Assembly: GCA_040505895.1 (NCBI GenBank)
Contig: JBEVXU010000001.1
Location: forward strand, 124,001 to 188,000
Length of the DNA stretch: 64,000 nt
From: Vondammii sp040505895
GTDB taxonomy: Bacteria > Pseudomonadota > Gammaproteobacteria > Chromatiales > Chromatiaceae
Reading direction: 5' to 3'
This document shows, in pieces, positions 43,192-51,651 of the stretch. Numbering within the stretch: position 1 is the first letter of the stretch; each line of letters starts with the position of its first letter. Made by a program: the position numbers and the translations under genes. The notes under the pieces are model-generated. The model worked only from the letters and a program-made list of their open reading frames with translations, searched no databases and had not been told where the DNA came from.

Positions 43192-44952
43192 ATGGCCGGA
43201 AAAATCCCTCACCACTTCATTGATGAACTGCTGAACCGGGTCGATATCGTCGATCTCATCAACGGCCGCGTCCCTTTGAAAAAGGCAGGTAAGGATTACC
43301 AGGCCTGCTGCCCTTTTCATGACGAAAAAACCCCCTCCTTCAGTGTCAGTCGAGAGAAACAGTTCTACTACTGCTTTGGCTGCGGCGCCCACGGCAACGC
43401 CGTCGGTTTTCTCATGGAGTACGACAACCTCGGATTCGTCGATGCCGTTGAAGAGCTGGCGGCACGGGAAGGTGTGGATGTTCCCAGAGAGGCCGGCGGC
43501 CAGAGCAGCGGCCCCGACTTTCGCCCCCTTTACGAAACACTGGAGCAATCAGCCCTCTTTTATCAACAGCAACTGCGCCATCACGCCCAGGCGAGTGCAG
43601 CGGTGGACTACCTCAAGCAGCGCGGGCTGAGCGGGAAGATTGCCGCCGAATTCGGCATTGGCTTTGCTCCACCCGGCTGGAGCAACCTGCTGGACAACCT
43701 TGGCAGTGAAAACCTAAAGCGACTGGAGACTACCGGCATGCTCTCACAGTCTGAAAACGGCAAGCAGTATGATCGTTTTCGTGAGCGTATCATGTTCCCC
43801 ATCCGTAACCACCGCGGACAGACCATCGCCTTTGGCGGCCGTATTCTCGGCGACGGAAAACCCAAGTACCTCAATTCACCTGAAACCCCGGTATTTCACA
43901 AAGGCAGGGAGCTCTATGGCCTCTACGAAGCACGCAAGGCACTGCGCAAAATAGAGCGACTGATGGTAGTAGAAGGGTATATGGATGTGGTCGCCCTGGC
44001 TCAGTTCGGCATACGCTTCACTGTCGCCACACTCGGCACTGCCACCACCCCGGATCATCTGGACCGCCTCTACCGGACCACCTCAGAGGTGATCTTCTGC
44101 TTTGATGGGGATCGTGCCGGTCGTGATGCCGGTTGGAAGGCACTGGAGACTTCACTGCCTCACATGCGCGATGGACGCGAGGCACGCTTTCTCTTCCTAC
44201 CCGACGGCGAAGACCCCGACAGCCTGATTCGCCGTGAGGGGGTGGAACGTTTTCAGCAAAGGATATCTGAGGCCAGCCCCCTTTCAGACTTTCTCTTCAA
44301 CAAACTGATGGAGCAGGTCGACATGAACTCACTGGCCGGCAAGGCACGCCTAGTGGAACTAGCCAAGCCACTACTGGCAAAACTGCCTGGCGGGCTGCTC
44401 GGCGGGATGATGCGCAACCGCCTCGGAGAGCTGGTGGGTGTAGATGCCGACAGGCTTACAGACAGATCCTCAACCGGTCAGCTGCCGCAGCGCCCGGCGA
44501 AGCGCCGACAGAAAGGCGCTCAACAGACGGTGTCACCGGCACGTCTGACTATCGCTCTGCTGCTGAGACGCCCGGAACTGGCCACTCTCGAGCAACTTCC
44601 GTTGGCCTGCCTGCAATCAGAGGCACCAGGGATGGATTTATTGTGTCAGCTCCTTGATTTACTGAGAAACCAGCCTAATCTTAAGCCATACCAAATTATC
44701 GAGCGTTGGCGCGGAGCGCCGGAATTCCCACACCTGGAAAAACTGTGGCGCTTAGCCGAGGAGCTTCCACTCCCCGACGAAGGACTGGAAGACGAATTCA
44801 GAGGCGCCCTGCAACGTTTAAACGAGCAGCAGCGCGAACAGGAGACCACGAGGTTGCTTGCAAAAGTAAGTGCAGGAGAGGCCTCGGAGAGTGAGCGGCA
44901 GCTGCTGACACAACTTCTTTCCACAAAAAGTGTGAAGCAGTCTGAAAACTAG
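43192..44952 (+). CDS. dnaG: DNA primase
   Basis: 586 aa. CHC2 zinc domain CCPFHDEKTPSFSV plus FYYCFGCGAHGNAV at residues 40-70, then the TOPRIM polymerase core (VVEGYMDVVALAQFG; FCFDGDRAGRDAGWKAL) and a C-terminal DnaB-interaction helical domain. Synthesises RNA primers. ATG close to a weak upstream site. Followed by rpoD. Confidence 0.97.
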   Translation: MAGKIPHHFIDELLNRVDIVDLINGRVPLKKAGKDYQACCPFHDEKTPSFSVSREKQFYYCFGCGAHGNAVGFLMEYDNLGFVDAVEELAAREGVDVPREAGGQSSGPDFRPLYETLEQSALFYQQQLRHHAQASAAVDYLKQRGLSGKIAAEFGIGFAPPGWSNLLDNLGSENLKRLETTGMLSQSENGKQYDRFRERIMFPIRNHRGQTIAFGGRILGDGKPKYLNSPETPVFHKGRELYGLYEARKALRKIERLMVVEGYMDVVALAQFGIRFTVATLGTATTPDHLDRLYRTTSEVIFCFDGDRAGRDAGWKALETSLPHMRDGREARFLFLPDGEDPDSLIRREGVERFQQRISEASPLSDFLFNKLMEQVDMNSLAGKARLVELAKPLLAKLPGGLLGGMMRNRLGELVGVDADRLTDRSSTGQLPQRPAKRRQKGAQQTVSPARLTIALLLRRPELATLEQLPLACLQSEAPGMDLLCQLLDLLRNQPNLKPYQIIERWRGAPEFPHLEKLWRLAEELPLPDEGLEDEFRGALQRLNEQQREQETTRLLAKVSAGEASESERQLLTQLLSTKSVKQSEN

Positions 44953-45040
44953 CATGGTGATGGCGTTAATTCGCCTAATTATGCTATACTTGCGCGTTCA
45001 CCCTTGTGCGGCTCCGCTTACATAATCTCGAAGACAAGAC

Positions 45041-46852
45041 ATGGATCAGGAACAGCAGCAATCCCAACTCAAACAACTGATCGCAAAAGGTAAGGAGCAA
45101 GGCTACCTTACCTATGCGGAAGTCAATGACCATCTCCCCGACAGCATTGTTGAACCGGAACAGATCGAAGACATCATTCGCATGATCAACGATATGGGTA
45201 TCCAGGTGCACGAGGCTGCGCCGGATGCCGATGACCAGGTAATGACCGATACCGCCGTCACCACTGACGATGATGCCGCCGAAGCCGCTGCTGCAGCGCT
45301 CGCCACCGTCGACAGTGAGTTTGGCCGCACCACCGACCCAGTCCGTATGTATATGCGCGAGATGGGCACCGTGGAACTGCTCACCCGCGCCGGCGAACTT
45401 AAAATCGCCAAGCGTATCGAAGAGGGACAGGCCCAGGTATTAACCGCCCTTGCCACCTTCCCCGATACCATCGTACATATCCTCGAGAAGTTTGCTCTGC
45501 TTAAGAGCGAAGATATCCGGATTTCTGATGTTATCGCCGGCTTCGCCCATCCCGAGGTCGACATTCCCGTCCCTCCTCCCCCACCATCCGCAAATAAAGA
45601 CGATGACGAAGAGGAAGAGATAGATACCGGTCCCGATCCTATTGAGGTCGCAGAAAAAGCAGCCGACATCGGCAAACATTACAAAGCAACGATCAAGGCC
45701 CTTGAGAAGTACGGCCGCGAAGACAGCAAGACCCATAAGGCCCAGGAGAAACTGACCGAAGCATTTATGGAGTTCCGTTACATTCCCGCTTTGGTCATTG
45801 CCATCAATGGCAACCTGCGCGCCTCGATTGCTTTCATCCGCGCCCAAGAGCGGAACATCATGGACTTCTGCATCACCCAGGCCCGCATGCCGCGCAAGGA
45901 GTTCATCACCTCCTTCCCCGACAGCGAAACCGACCTTGGTTGGATCGATAGACAGGTCAAGGCAGGCAAAGGCTACTCAGATGCACTGAGCGAGGTCTCC
46001 GCCGACGTAGTCCGCTGCCAGAAGCGACTGATTGAACTGGAGTCCAAAACCCAGCTTCACATCAGTGACATCAAAGAGATCAACCGCAAGATGTCCATCG
46101 GCGAAGCCAAGGCACGCCGGGCAAAGAAAGAGATGGTCGAAGCCAACCTTCGACTGGTAATCTCCATCGCCAAAAAATACACCAATCGTGGCCTGCAGTT
46201 CCTCGACCTGATCCAGGAAGGCAACATCGGCCTGATGAAAGCGGTAGACAAATTCGAGTACCGTCGTGGTTACAAATTCTCCACCTACGCTACATGGTGG
46301 ATTCGCCAGGCGATCACCCGCTCCATCGCCGATCAGGCACGTACCATCCGTATTCCGGTACACATGATAGAGACCATCAACAAGCTCAACCGCATCTCCC
46401 GCCAGATGGTTCAGGAGATGGGCCGCGAGGCGACACCGGAAGAGCTGGCCGAGCGCATGGACATGCCGGAAGACAAGGTACGCAAGGTACTGAAGATCGC
46501 CAAAGAGCCGATCTCCATGGAGACCCCCATCGGCGACGACGAAGACTCCCATCTGGGCGACTTCATCGAAGATGCAGGCGTTGTATCCCCCATCGAATCG
46601 GCCACCGCCGAAGGGTTGGGCGAAGCGACACAGCAGATGCTCTCGGGCCTCACCTCCCGTGAAGCAAAAGTACTGCGTATGCGCTTCGGTATCGACATGA
46701 ACACCGACCACACCCTGGAAGAGGTCGGTAAACAGTTCGACGTCACCCGTGAGCGTATCCGCCAGATCGAAGCCAAGGCCCTAAGAAAGTTGCGTCACCC
46801 CTCTCGTTCGGAGAAAATGCGTAGCTTCCTGGACGGTGACTCCTCACAGTAG
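45041..46852 (+). CDS. rpoD: RNA polymerase primary sigma factor RpoD (sigma-70)
   Basis: 603 aa. Region 1.1 with an acidic tract, region 1.2 (DPVRMYMREMGTVELLTR), the non-conserved region with DDDEEEEIDTGPDP, region 2 (NLRLVISIAKKYTNRGLQFL; YKFSTYATWWIRQAITRS), region 3 and region 4.2 (VTRERIRQIEAKALRKLRHP). Slightly shorter than E. coli (613). A TATACT box about 60 bp upstream may be its promoter. Followed by a tRNA gene and terminator. Confidence 0.98.
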   Translation: MDQEQQQSQLKQLIAKGKEQGYLTYAEVNDHLPDSIVEPEQIEDIIRMINDMGIQVHEAAPDADDQVMTDTAVTTDDDAAEAAAAALATVDSEFGRTTDPVRMYMREMGTVELLTRAGELKIAKRIEEGQAQVLTALATFPDTIVHILEKFALLKSEDIRISDVIAGFAHPEVDIPVPPPPPSANKDDDEEEEIDTGPDPIEVAEKAADIGKHYKATIKALEKYGREDSKTHKAQEKLTEAFMEFRYIPALVIAINGNLRASIAFIRAQERNIMDFCITQARMPRKEFITSFPDSETDLGWIDRQVKAGKGYSDALSEVSADVVRCQKRLIELESKTQLHISDIKEINRKMSIGEAKARRAKKEMVEANLRLVISIAKKYTNRGLQFLDLIQEGNIGLMKAVDKFEYRRGYKFSTYATWWIRQAITRSIADQARTIRIPVHMIETINKLNRISRQMVQEMGREATPEELAERMDMPEDKVRKVLKIAKEPISMETPIGDDEDSHLGDFIEDAGVVSPIESATAEGLGEATQQMLSGLTSREAKVLRMRFGIDMNTDHTLEEVGKQFDVTRERIRQIEAKALRKLRHPSRSEKMRSFLDGDSSQ

Positions 46853-46867
46853 CCACCAGCAGTTTCC

Positions 46868-46944
46868 GGGCCTATAGCTCAGTTGGTTAGAGCAGTGGAC
46901 TCATAATCCATTGGTCCTAGGTTCGAGTCCTAGTAGGCCCACCA
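46868..46944 (+). tRNA. tRNA with CAU anticodon (Ile2 or Met)
   Basis: 77 nt including encoded CCA. Acceptor GGGCCTA pairs with TAGGCCC; D-arm AGCTCAGTTGGTTAGAGC; anticodon arm GTGGA-CTCATAA-TCCAT with anticodon CAT; T-arm CCTAG-GTTCGAG-TCCTAG region. The position right after rpoD and the sequence resemble the tRNA-Ile(CAU) found there in pseudomonads (whose C34 becomes lysidine), but an elongator Met cannot be excluded by eye. Confidence 0.93.
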
Positions 46945-46949
46945 TAAAT

Positions 46950-46987
46950 AAAAAAGCACTTACTGAATTTCGGTAGGTGCTTTTTTA
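46950..46987 (+). terminator. Rho-independent terminator after the tRNA
   Basis: GCACTTAC / GTAGGTGC stem bounded by A-run and T-run (AAAAAA...TTTTTT), so it could work in both directions. It closes the rpoD-tRNA unit just before the accessory region. Confidence 0.85.
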
Positions 46988-47018
46988 TTACATGGAAGCA
47001 ATCTGCCAATAAATCCAT

Positions 47019-47067
47019 ACCATTCATAATCGGTAGATCAGCGGTTCAATTCTGCTCATTGGCTCGA
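47019..47067 (+). other. tRNA 3'-half-like fragment, possible attachment-site remnant
   Basis: CATAATCGGTAGATC is followed by a foldable T-arm (AGCGG-TTCAATT-CTGCT) and CATTGGCTCGA, resembling the anticodon-loop-to-3'-end half of a tRNA. No 5' half or D-arm is present, so it is not a functional gene. Such fragments mark the far side of islands integrated at tRNA genes. It lies about 75 bp after the intact tRNA and at the left edge of the accessory region. It differs from the neighbouring tRNA, so the donor tRNA is another one. Confidence 0.45.
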
Positions 47068-47255
47068 TATTTTCAATGAGTTACGCACATTCCTCTTTTT
47101 CGGAATTTTTTGTATAGACAGGCGAGAAAAGGGAAGTTCACGCAATAATAGACCCCCAATGATTTGTACGTAATAATCCCTTGGAGCCCTAGGAATAAAA
47201 ACTAAGTACAAAGTGGCAACAAATCGCCAGGGAAGTAATATCGTGTTAACCCAAT

Positions 47256-47283
47256 TTGCATTAATCAGCTCTCCAGCTATAAT
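47256..47283 (+). promoter_or_regulatory. Strong sigma-70 promoter upstream of the AbiF leader RNA
   Basis: TTGCAT, 16-bp spacer, TATAAT (consensus -10). Transcription would start near 47290, leaving about 75 nt of leader before the Abi ATG. Confidence 0.7.
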
Positions 47284-47287
47284 CACC

Positions 47288-47352
47288 ACCAACAAAACCC
47301 GCCAAGGCTATGCTGCTTGCAGTATCCTCAAACCGGCGGGTTACTTCTTTCT
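47288..47352 (+). ncRNA. Structured leader RNA resembling the abiF RNA motif
   Basis: Directly downstream of the promoter and just upstream of the AbiF gene. An 8-bp stem AACCCGCC (47296-47303) / GGCGGGTT (47335-47342) encloses a second hairpin ATGCTG-cttg-CAGTAT, with unpaired purine-rich segments between. A pyrimidine tract (ACTTCTTTCT) follows. A conserved structured RNA in this position relative to Abi_2 genes is known as the abiF RNA; whether this copy matches its covariance model I could not test. It could act as an RNA partner of the HEPN protein or as a leader that controls it. Confidence 0.6.
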
Positions 47353-47363
47353 GGGGAGAAAAA

Positions 47364-48257
47364 ATGCATTTTAATAAACCTCCCAGAAGCTTCCAGGAGC
47401 AGGTAAAAATTCTCGAATCTCGCGGTATGGTAATTCCTGACCATGCCAACGCTGCTTACTACCTCAGCCACCTCAATTACTACCGCCTTAGGGGCTATTG
47501 GCTACCATTAGAGGCAGATCAGAAAAACCACCAGTTCAAACCAGGCACAACTTTTGAGGAAGCGCTGAACCTCTACATCTTTGACCGGGAACTACGTTTG
47601 CTAGTGATGGATGCCATCGAGCGAATAGAGGTTTCTCTGCGGACCCAATGGGCCTACCACCTAGCCCAGGACCACGGTCCCCATGCCTACATGGACCCAG
47701 CCCTATGTAAAAACCCACACTGGCATGAACGCAACCTACAATCCCTCAATAAAGAGCTCCAGCGCACAGATGAGGTTTTCATCAGCCACTACAACAGCAC
47801 CTATACCACACCGGCTACCCCGCCAGTCTGGGTTGTATGTGAAGTCATGTCCCTAGGACTGCTCTCCCGCTGGTGTAAAAGTCTACGCCCAGCAGATACC
47901 AGAGCCGCCATAGCCAAGACATATAATCTTCCAGATCGGGTACTGGTTAGCTTTATTGAGCACATGGCCTACATAAGAAACATCTGCGCCCACCACAATC
48001 GTCTTTGGAATAGGCGGATGACCAAAACCATGGAGCTTCCACGCACAAAACCCCGTGGATTAAGTGAGAACTTTGATCATACTCAGACCAGAAAGCTCTA
48101 TAACACCCTGGTCATGACCGCCTACTTGATGGATCTCATCAGCCCTGGGAATCATTGGAAAACACGTCTATTTGGCTTGATCGCAGAGCACCAGATTGAA
48201 CCCCAGGCCATGGGCTTCCCTGCAGATTGGAAAAACCGCCCTATCTGGCAAATATAA
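47364..48257 (+). CDS. Abi_2/AbiF-family HEPN abortive-infection protein
   Basis: 297 aa from the ATG at 47364, with GGGGAG 7 bp upstream; an earlier in-frame ATG lies inside the leader hairpin and is rejected. Abi_2 family features: KPPRSFQEQVKILESRGM at the start, YYLSHLNYYRLRGYW, the IERIEVSLRTQWAYHLAQ helix and the HEPN RNase motif R-x4-H in YIRNICAHHNRLWNR (R205, H210). Proteins of this type abort phage infection, probably by RNA cleavage, and are related to the HEPN modules of Cas13. First gene of the accessory region, single-gene unit with its own promoter and leader RNA. Confidence 0.85.
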   Translation: MHFNKPPRSFQEQVKILESRGMVIPDHANAAYYLSHLNYYRLRGYWLPLEADQKNHQFKPGTTFEEALNLYIFDRELRLLVMDAIERIEVSLRTQWAYHLAQDHGPHAYMDPALCKNPHWHERNLQSLNKELQRTDEVFISHYNSTYTTPATPPVWVVCEVMSLGLLSRWCKSLRPADTRAAIAKTYNLPDRVLVSFIEHMAYIRNICAHHNRLWNRRMTKTMELPRTKPRGLSENFDHTQTRKLYNTLVMTAYLMDLISPGNHWKTRLFGLIAEHQIEPQAMGFPADWKNRPIWQI

Positions 48258-48269
48258 TAAAAATGAAAT

Positions 48270-48416
48270 AATCGGGGACAGACCCGAATGGCACTAAGTT
48301 AAGGGGGTTTATTATCTGATCTATCAACGCCTAGCCCTTATTCTAAGCGGAATTGGCTGCTGTAGATTTTATGTGAAAAGGGCTTAACTTAGTGCCATTC
48401 GGGTCTGCCCCCTATT
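48270..48416. repeat. MITE-like element, family D copy 1
   Basis: Long near-perfect ends: GGGGACAGACCCGAATGGCA then CTAAGTTAAG on the left, and CTTAACTTAG then TGCCATTCGGGTCTGCCCCC on the right. The interior has TAGCCCTTATTCTAAGCGGA. Non-coding; lies between the AbiF gene and the end of the PIN gene. A decayed copy in the same orientation is at 53411. Confidence 0.8.
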
Positions 48417-48439
48417 ACGCTGTTAGCTCCACTATATAG

Positions 48440-49132
48440 TTAACTCCTACCAAATATCGGATCAGTCGATGAGATCTCAAATGTACCGGTTTTGAGCTCT
48501 TCAACCAAAAGAGACTGCCTGCGCACACTAAGGGGAAGACTGTTACACCTAGCTGCATTCTCAATTCCGATCATACCAATTACCCACTCTAGATCTTCTT
48601 GCATGACGCGCATTCTGCCATAGAACAGAGCTTTGAAAATGGCCTCAGACAGATTCTCATGTGCTACCCTCCCTAGGCTACTCGCCATCATAAATAGCGT
48701 CACAGAGTTTATTGGAGATATATCAAGATACCTCTCCCTACAAATTCGGTTTGCCTTTCTCTCGTCAATAATGGGTATCGCATTCTCAGTTGCACAATAG
48801 GCGAGCGTTGCAGCCTCACCGTCGTCAAGCGTTGATAAAGATGCCCCGGAAACCATACCCTCAAATTCCTTCCAACCATCCGGATTTAGAGTAACGCACT
48901 TGATAACTTTCTGTTCAATGAGAGACTTTAGTACATCACCATCTATACAACCGTTGCTTGCACCCCTCTCAAGCTCTGAAATAATCACATCAGCCACATA
49001 GAAAGGCCGAGCAATCAATTGAAGCAATTCTCTATAAAAACCGCTTGCTACTATGTTGATAATGACGCTAGCGTCTGCCACCAGCGGAATATCTTGGTCA
49101 ACCCTAGAGTGATGGTGCATCGTCTGCGTCAC
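48440..49132 (-). CDS. PIN-domain protein, last gene of the QueC/ImmA-IrrE operon
   Basis: 230 aa. PIN nuclease acidic residues are visible: Asp20 in VADASVIINIVASG, Glu53 in IISELERG, Asp103/Glu106 in LDDGEAATLAYC and Asp123 in IPIIDERKA. The pattern resembles DUF3368/COG2405-like PIN proteins, which are metal-dependent RNases often acting as toxins. The last 80 residues are an unrecognised helical extension. It overlaps the ImmA/IrrE gene by 29 nt; a Met at residue 5 would reduce this. Position behind an XRE-ImmA/IrrE protein is a recurrent toxin/antitoxin-like pairing. Confidence 0.75.
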   Translation of the reverse strand: MTQTMHHHSRVDQDIPLVADASVIINIVASGFYRELLQLIARPFYVADVIISELERGASNGCIDGDVLKSLIEQKVIKCVTLNPDGWKEFEGMVSGASLSTLDDGEAATLAYCATENAIPIIDERKANRICRERYLDISPINSVTLFMMASSLGRVAHENLSEAIFKALFYGRMRVMQEDLEWVIGMIGIENAARCNSLPLSVRRQSLLVEELKTGTFEISSTDPIFGRS

Positions 49133-50282
49133 TCCAATCTAGATCATAAGAATCTATAATTTCACGTAAATCACCGCGACTTATGTCTAAAAGGTGAGCT
49201 AGCTGACCCTCGCTTAACAAGCCTTGACTCCATGCTTGGCAAACTAAAGAGTTGAGCCTATACGTTGTTGGCTTCTCTGAAACAGCTTGGTCCCTGTTAG
49301 GGACCGCCATTTCACCCAAGACTTCTAAAGCTTGTTTGTCAGTGATACCACCATTCATTCCGAACCAATCCCAAGTCCCCTTCGCTACAGCCCCAAGATG
49401 CTCACATCTACGAACCATAGCTTCTCTAGACACACCAAAAGTATGTGACAGGATTATTATGTGCCTTCGAGTGAACTGAGTAGATCCAGCAGTAACCTCT
49501 TTGAACTTACCCAATATAGCCCTAGAAGGCATCAAAAAAGCATTCGCAAATGCTATCGCATACCTCTCCTCGCGTGACTTTACAGGATCGCTTTCACAAA
49601 GCACCTCAGGCATTCTTCGAGTAGCAATAAAGTGCCCCAGTTCATGAGCAGCAGTATTCTTTCTTCGATCTTTTGGGTGATTCCCATTTAGTAAGATACA
49701 AGCCCCTAGTGATTCTTCATAAGCAAACAAGCCAGAAATACCACTATCCATTTTTTTAATATAAACACGAACTCCCAAATCAAGCTCTAAGATACTTATA
49801 ATATCAAGCACGGGACTGTTTGAAAGACCTAACCATTGCCTTAGCTCGTTAGCATCTTGCTCTGCTTGTTGAACTACATCACCGGAAAGCAGAGGTCTCT
49901 CAGGTGGGTAATTTCTAGTACGCTGTACACCCAACAGATTTTCAAGCTCGACTTCAGCTTTAACAAAATGAGATAAAATTGAGGCCGCTTCCTCACTCAA
50001 CTTTTCGTTTGAATTAAAGTGACGTCTGAATCTCGGTACAAGATCAACGTGCAATGCTTCTTTTCGGAGTAAAGAATTAACAGTAGTGCCATAGAGACGC
50101 GCAAACTCTCTAAGCTCTTCAATCTTCACCCTCCTTTGTCCTTTTTCAATGGCAACGAGAGTGGTTCGAGCTACCCCAACATCTTTCGCCGCATGGGCTT
50201 GAGTTATAGACGCATCCTCCCTTGCCATCCTCAGCCGATTACCCAGCTCACTAGCACCTATTTCATCGTGCAATCTCTGCAT
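49104..50282 (-). CDS. XRE-family HTH and ImmA/IrrE metallopeptidase protein
   Basis: 392 aa. N-terminal XRE helix-turn-helix at about residues 14-72 (RMAREDASITQAHAAKDVGV; TTLVAIEKGQRRVK) and an ImmA/IrrE zinc peptidase with TAAHELGHFIATRR (His213, Glu214, His217) and a downstream Glu-containing helix EERYAIAFANAFLMP. Such proteins bind DNA and cleave a repressor or partner under stress or phage attack. The HTH is the obvious candidate to bind the paired operators upstream of the operon. Starts 7 bp after the QueC-like gene and overlaps the PIN gene. Confidence 0.85.
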   Translation of the reverse strand: MQRLHDEIGASELGNRLRMAREDASITQAHAAKDVGVARTTLVAIEKGQRRVKIEELREFARLYGTTVNSLLRKEALHVDLVPRFRRHFNSNEKLSEEAASILSHFVKAEVELENLLGVQRTRNYPPERPLLSGDVVQQAEQDANELRQWLGLSNSPVLDIISILELDLGVRVYIKKMDSGISGLFAYEESLGACILLNGNHPKDRRKNTAAHELGHFIATRRMPEVLCESDPVKSREERYAIAFANAFLMPSRAILGKFKEVTAGSTQFTRRHIIILSHTFGVSREAMVRRCEHLGAVAKGTWDWFGMNGGITDKQALEVLGEMAVPNRDQAVSEKPTTYRLNSLVCQAWSQGLLSEGQLAHLLDISRGDLREIIDSYDLDWSDADDAPSL

Positions 50283-50289
50283 CGTATTT

Positions 50290-51651
50290 TCACACCCACT
50301 TCATTAAGAAGGATCTAGGATCGAGGGAACTGAGAAACTGCTCCCATTCATACTCGTGTTTTTGCAGTAATAATATTTGCTTCCTCATCGCTTCGTCGTG
50401 ATCCATACCGAGTAACCGCGCTAACTGAAGAGCATGCAATTCTAAACTCGATTTTTCAGATGGACGCCTGTGGATTTTAGCCATATCTTTAAGATGAGCC
50501 ATTCCTGCAACAGCATATTTTCTATGCGCTTTATAATCGTGCATAGCATCTCTATTCTTTGCCGCGCCCTCCTCAAATTTCTCAGCATTCAGATCATGCC
50601 AGAGATAAGTATCAACTTGTTCAGTTAGTCCCGCAGCATGAACACTCATTCTCCTCAGAAAACAGGCGGCACATATCCCACATTGCCGACGCTTGCCTTC
50701 CACAGAGGTTTGACGGGCCCCACGCCAACAGGAGCGAGTCTTCTGCCAATCAGTTTTGTCGTGTGTAAGGGCCACATATTTCTCTAAAGTTTCACCTTTT
50801 GTATTCCATAATCTCGGGAAGCTGAAGTGGATACTCTTTTCAAAAAGCGCACTAAATAATCGTTCCATTTGACTAAAAAACACTGGGTGATTTCTATAAT
50901 CTATGGATGCATGGCTAACAGGCACTAATGCTGGCCCTAGGGCTCCTTGTCCACTTTCAGTAACTATCACTCTTTCAGCCCCAGACAAATACGATGCGGC
51001 TCCACTTAAAACAGCAAACTTAAATCCCCTAGACCTCCCACTAGATTCTTTAGAGTCTCCGCGCTGATAAACCTTATACGGTACAGCGACAAAAGGTTTA
51101 TTTTTACTATCTTCCCTCGAACCCAAACGCACCCGTACGAGTTTGTCACCATATTGATGTGAAGATATTCCTGATACTGACAAAGAGTCCAACCCGTCAC
51201 TATAAGCCAGAATCGCTTCTGTATACCCTTCCAGCTCCAACACCACTTGAGCTGGCCATTCAAACTCAAAGCTTCTTTCCCGAAAGTCTATATTCCACTT
51301 ATCACCTGTCAGCTTATTGAGAGCTGAGATCAGTGGCTCGCAAACCTCCTTTGACCCCCAGTGCCTGGGTGAATCCACTGGCACAGATATTGTGAACTCC
51401 CTTCCCCACCCCTTTGAGGGACGAGCATGGCAATAATCACAATATTCGACAGCCGCTGCGATAGTGAAAGCATCGTATATCAAGGGCTCCCTATTCTTAA
51501 AAAAATAGCTCGCAAGTGCATCCGGCTGGAATATTAAATTCTGGTCTATAACACAAGGAGACCAACCCTCAGGAGTGGCATCTCCAAAATTATGAACATG
51601 TACTTTCTTGTGAGGCAGTTTGAGAGGCTTAATGCGTCTAGTTGACTTCAT
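50290..51651 (-). CDS. QueC-like PP-loop enzyme in a putative defence operon
   Basis: 453 aa, about twice the size of housekeeping QueC (about 230 aa). PP-loop ATP pyrophosphatase motif AILAYSDGLDSL (residues 151-156 SDGLDS, matching SGGxDS) and a C-terminal zinc site of four Cys (C308, C324, C327, C330; RQCGICAACFLRR), both diagnostic of 7-cyano-7-deazaguanine synthase-like enzymes. The first 140 residues are an additional unrecognised domain with Cys-x2-Cys (EYCDYCHARP). QueC makes preQ0 from carboxydeazaguanine; stand-alone homologues in defence loci (Qat, type IV CBASS) have been repurposed. No queD/queE/tgt or qatA/B/D is present. Overlaps the 187-aa gene by ATGA. Confidence 0.8.
   Translation of the reverse strand: MKSTRRIKPLKLPHKKVHVHNFGDATPEGWSPCVIDQNLIFQPDALASYFFKNREPLIYDAFTIAAAVEYCDYCHARPSKGWGREFTISVPVDSPRHWGSKEVCEPLISALNKLTGDKWNIDFRERSFEFEWPAQVVLELEGYTEAILAYSDGLDSLSVSGISSHQYGDKLVRVRLGSREDSKNKPFVAVPYKVYQRGDSKESSGRSRGFKFAVLSGAASYLSGAERVIVTESGQGALGPALVPVSHASIDYRNHPVFFSQMERLFSALFEKSIHFSFPRLWNTKGETLEKYVALTHDKTDWQKTRSCWRGARQTSVEGKRRQCGICAACFLRRMSVHAAGLTEQVDTYLWHDLNAEKFEEGAAKNRDAMHDYKAHRKYAVAGMAHLKDMAKIHRRPSEKSSLELHALQLARLLGMDHDEAMRKQILLLQKHEYEWEQFLSSLDPRSFLMKWV

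Noticed and set aside
42515..43548. Two antisense frames of about 207 and 225 codons over yqeY and dnaG
   Set aside because: Overlap firmly identified genes and have no recognisable motifs or start sites.
45977..46711. 244-codon open frame antisense to rpoD
   Set aside because: Lies fully inside the well-supported rpoD gene, has no domain-like composition, and arises from codon bias of the sense strand.
47296..47352. Leader hairpin as a plain transcription terminator
   Set aside because: The pyrimidine tract is interrupted, the stem encloses a second hairpin, and a strong promoter lies directly upstream with a gene directly downstream.
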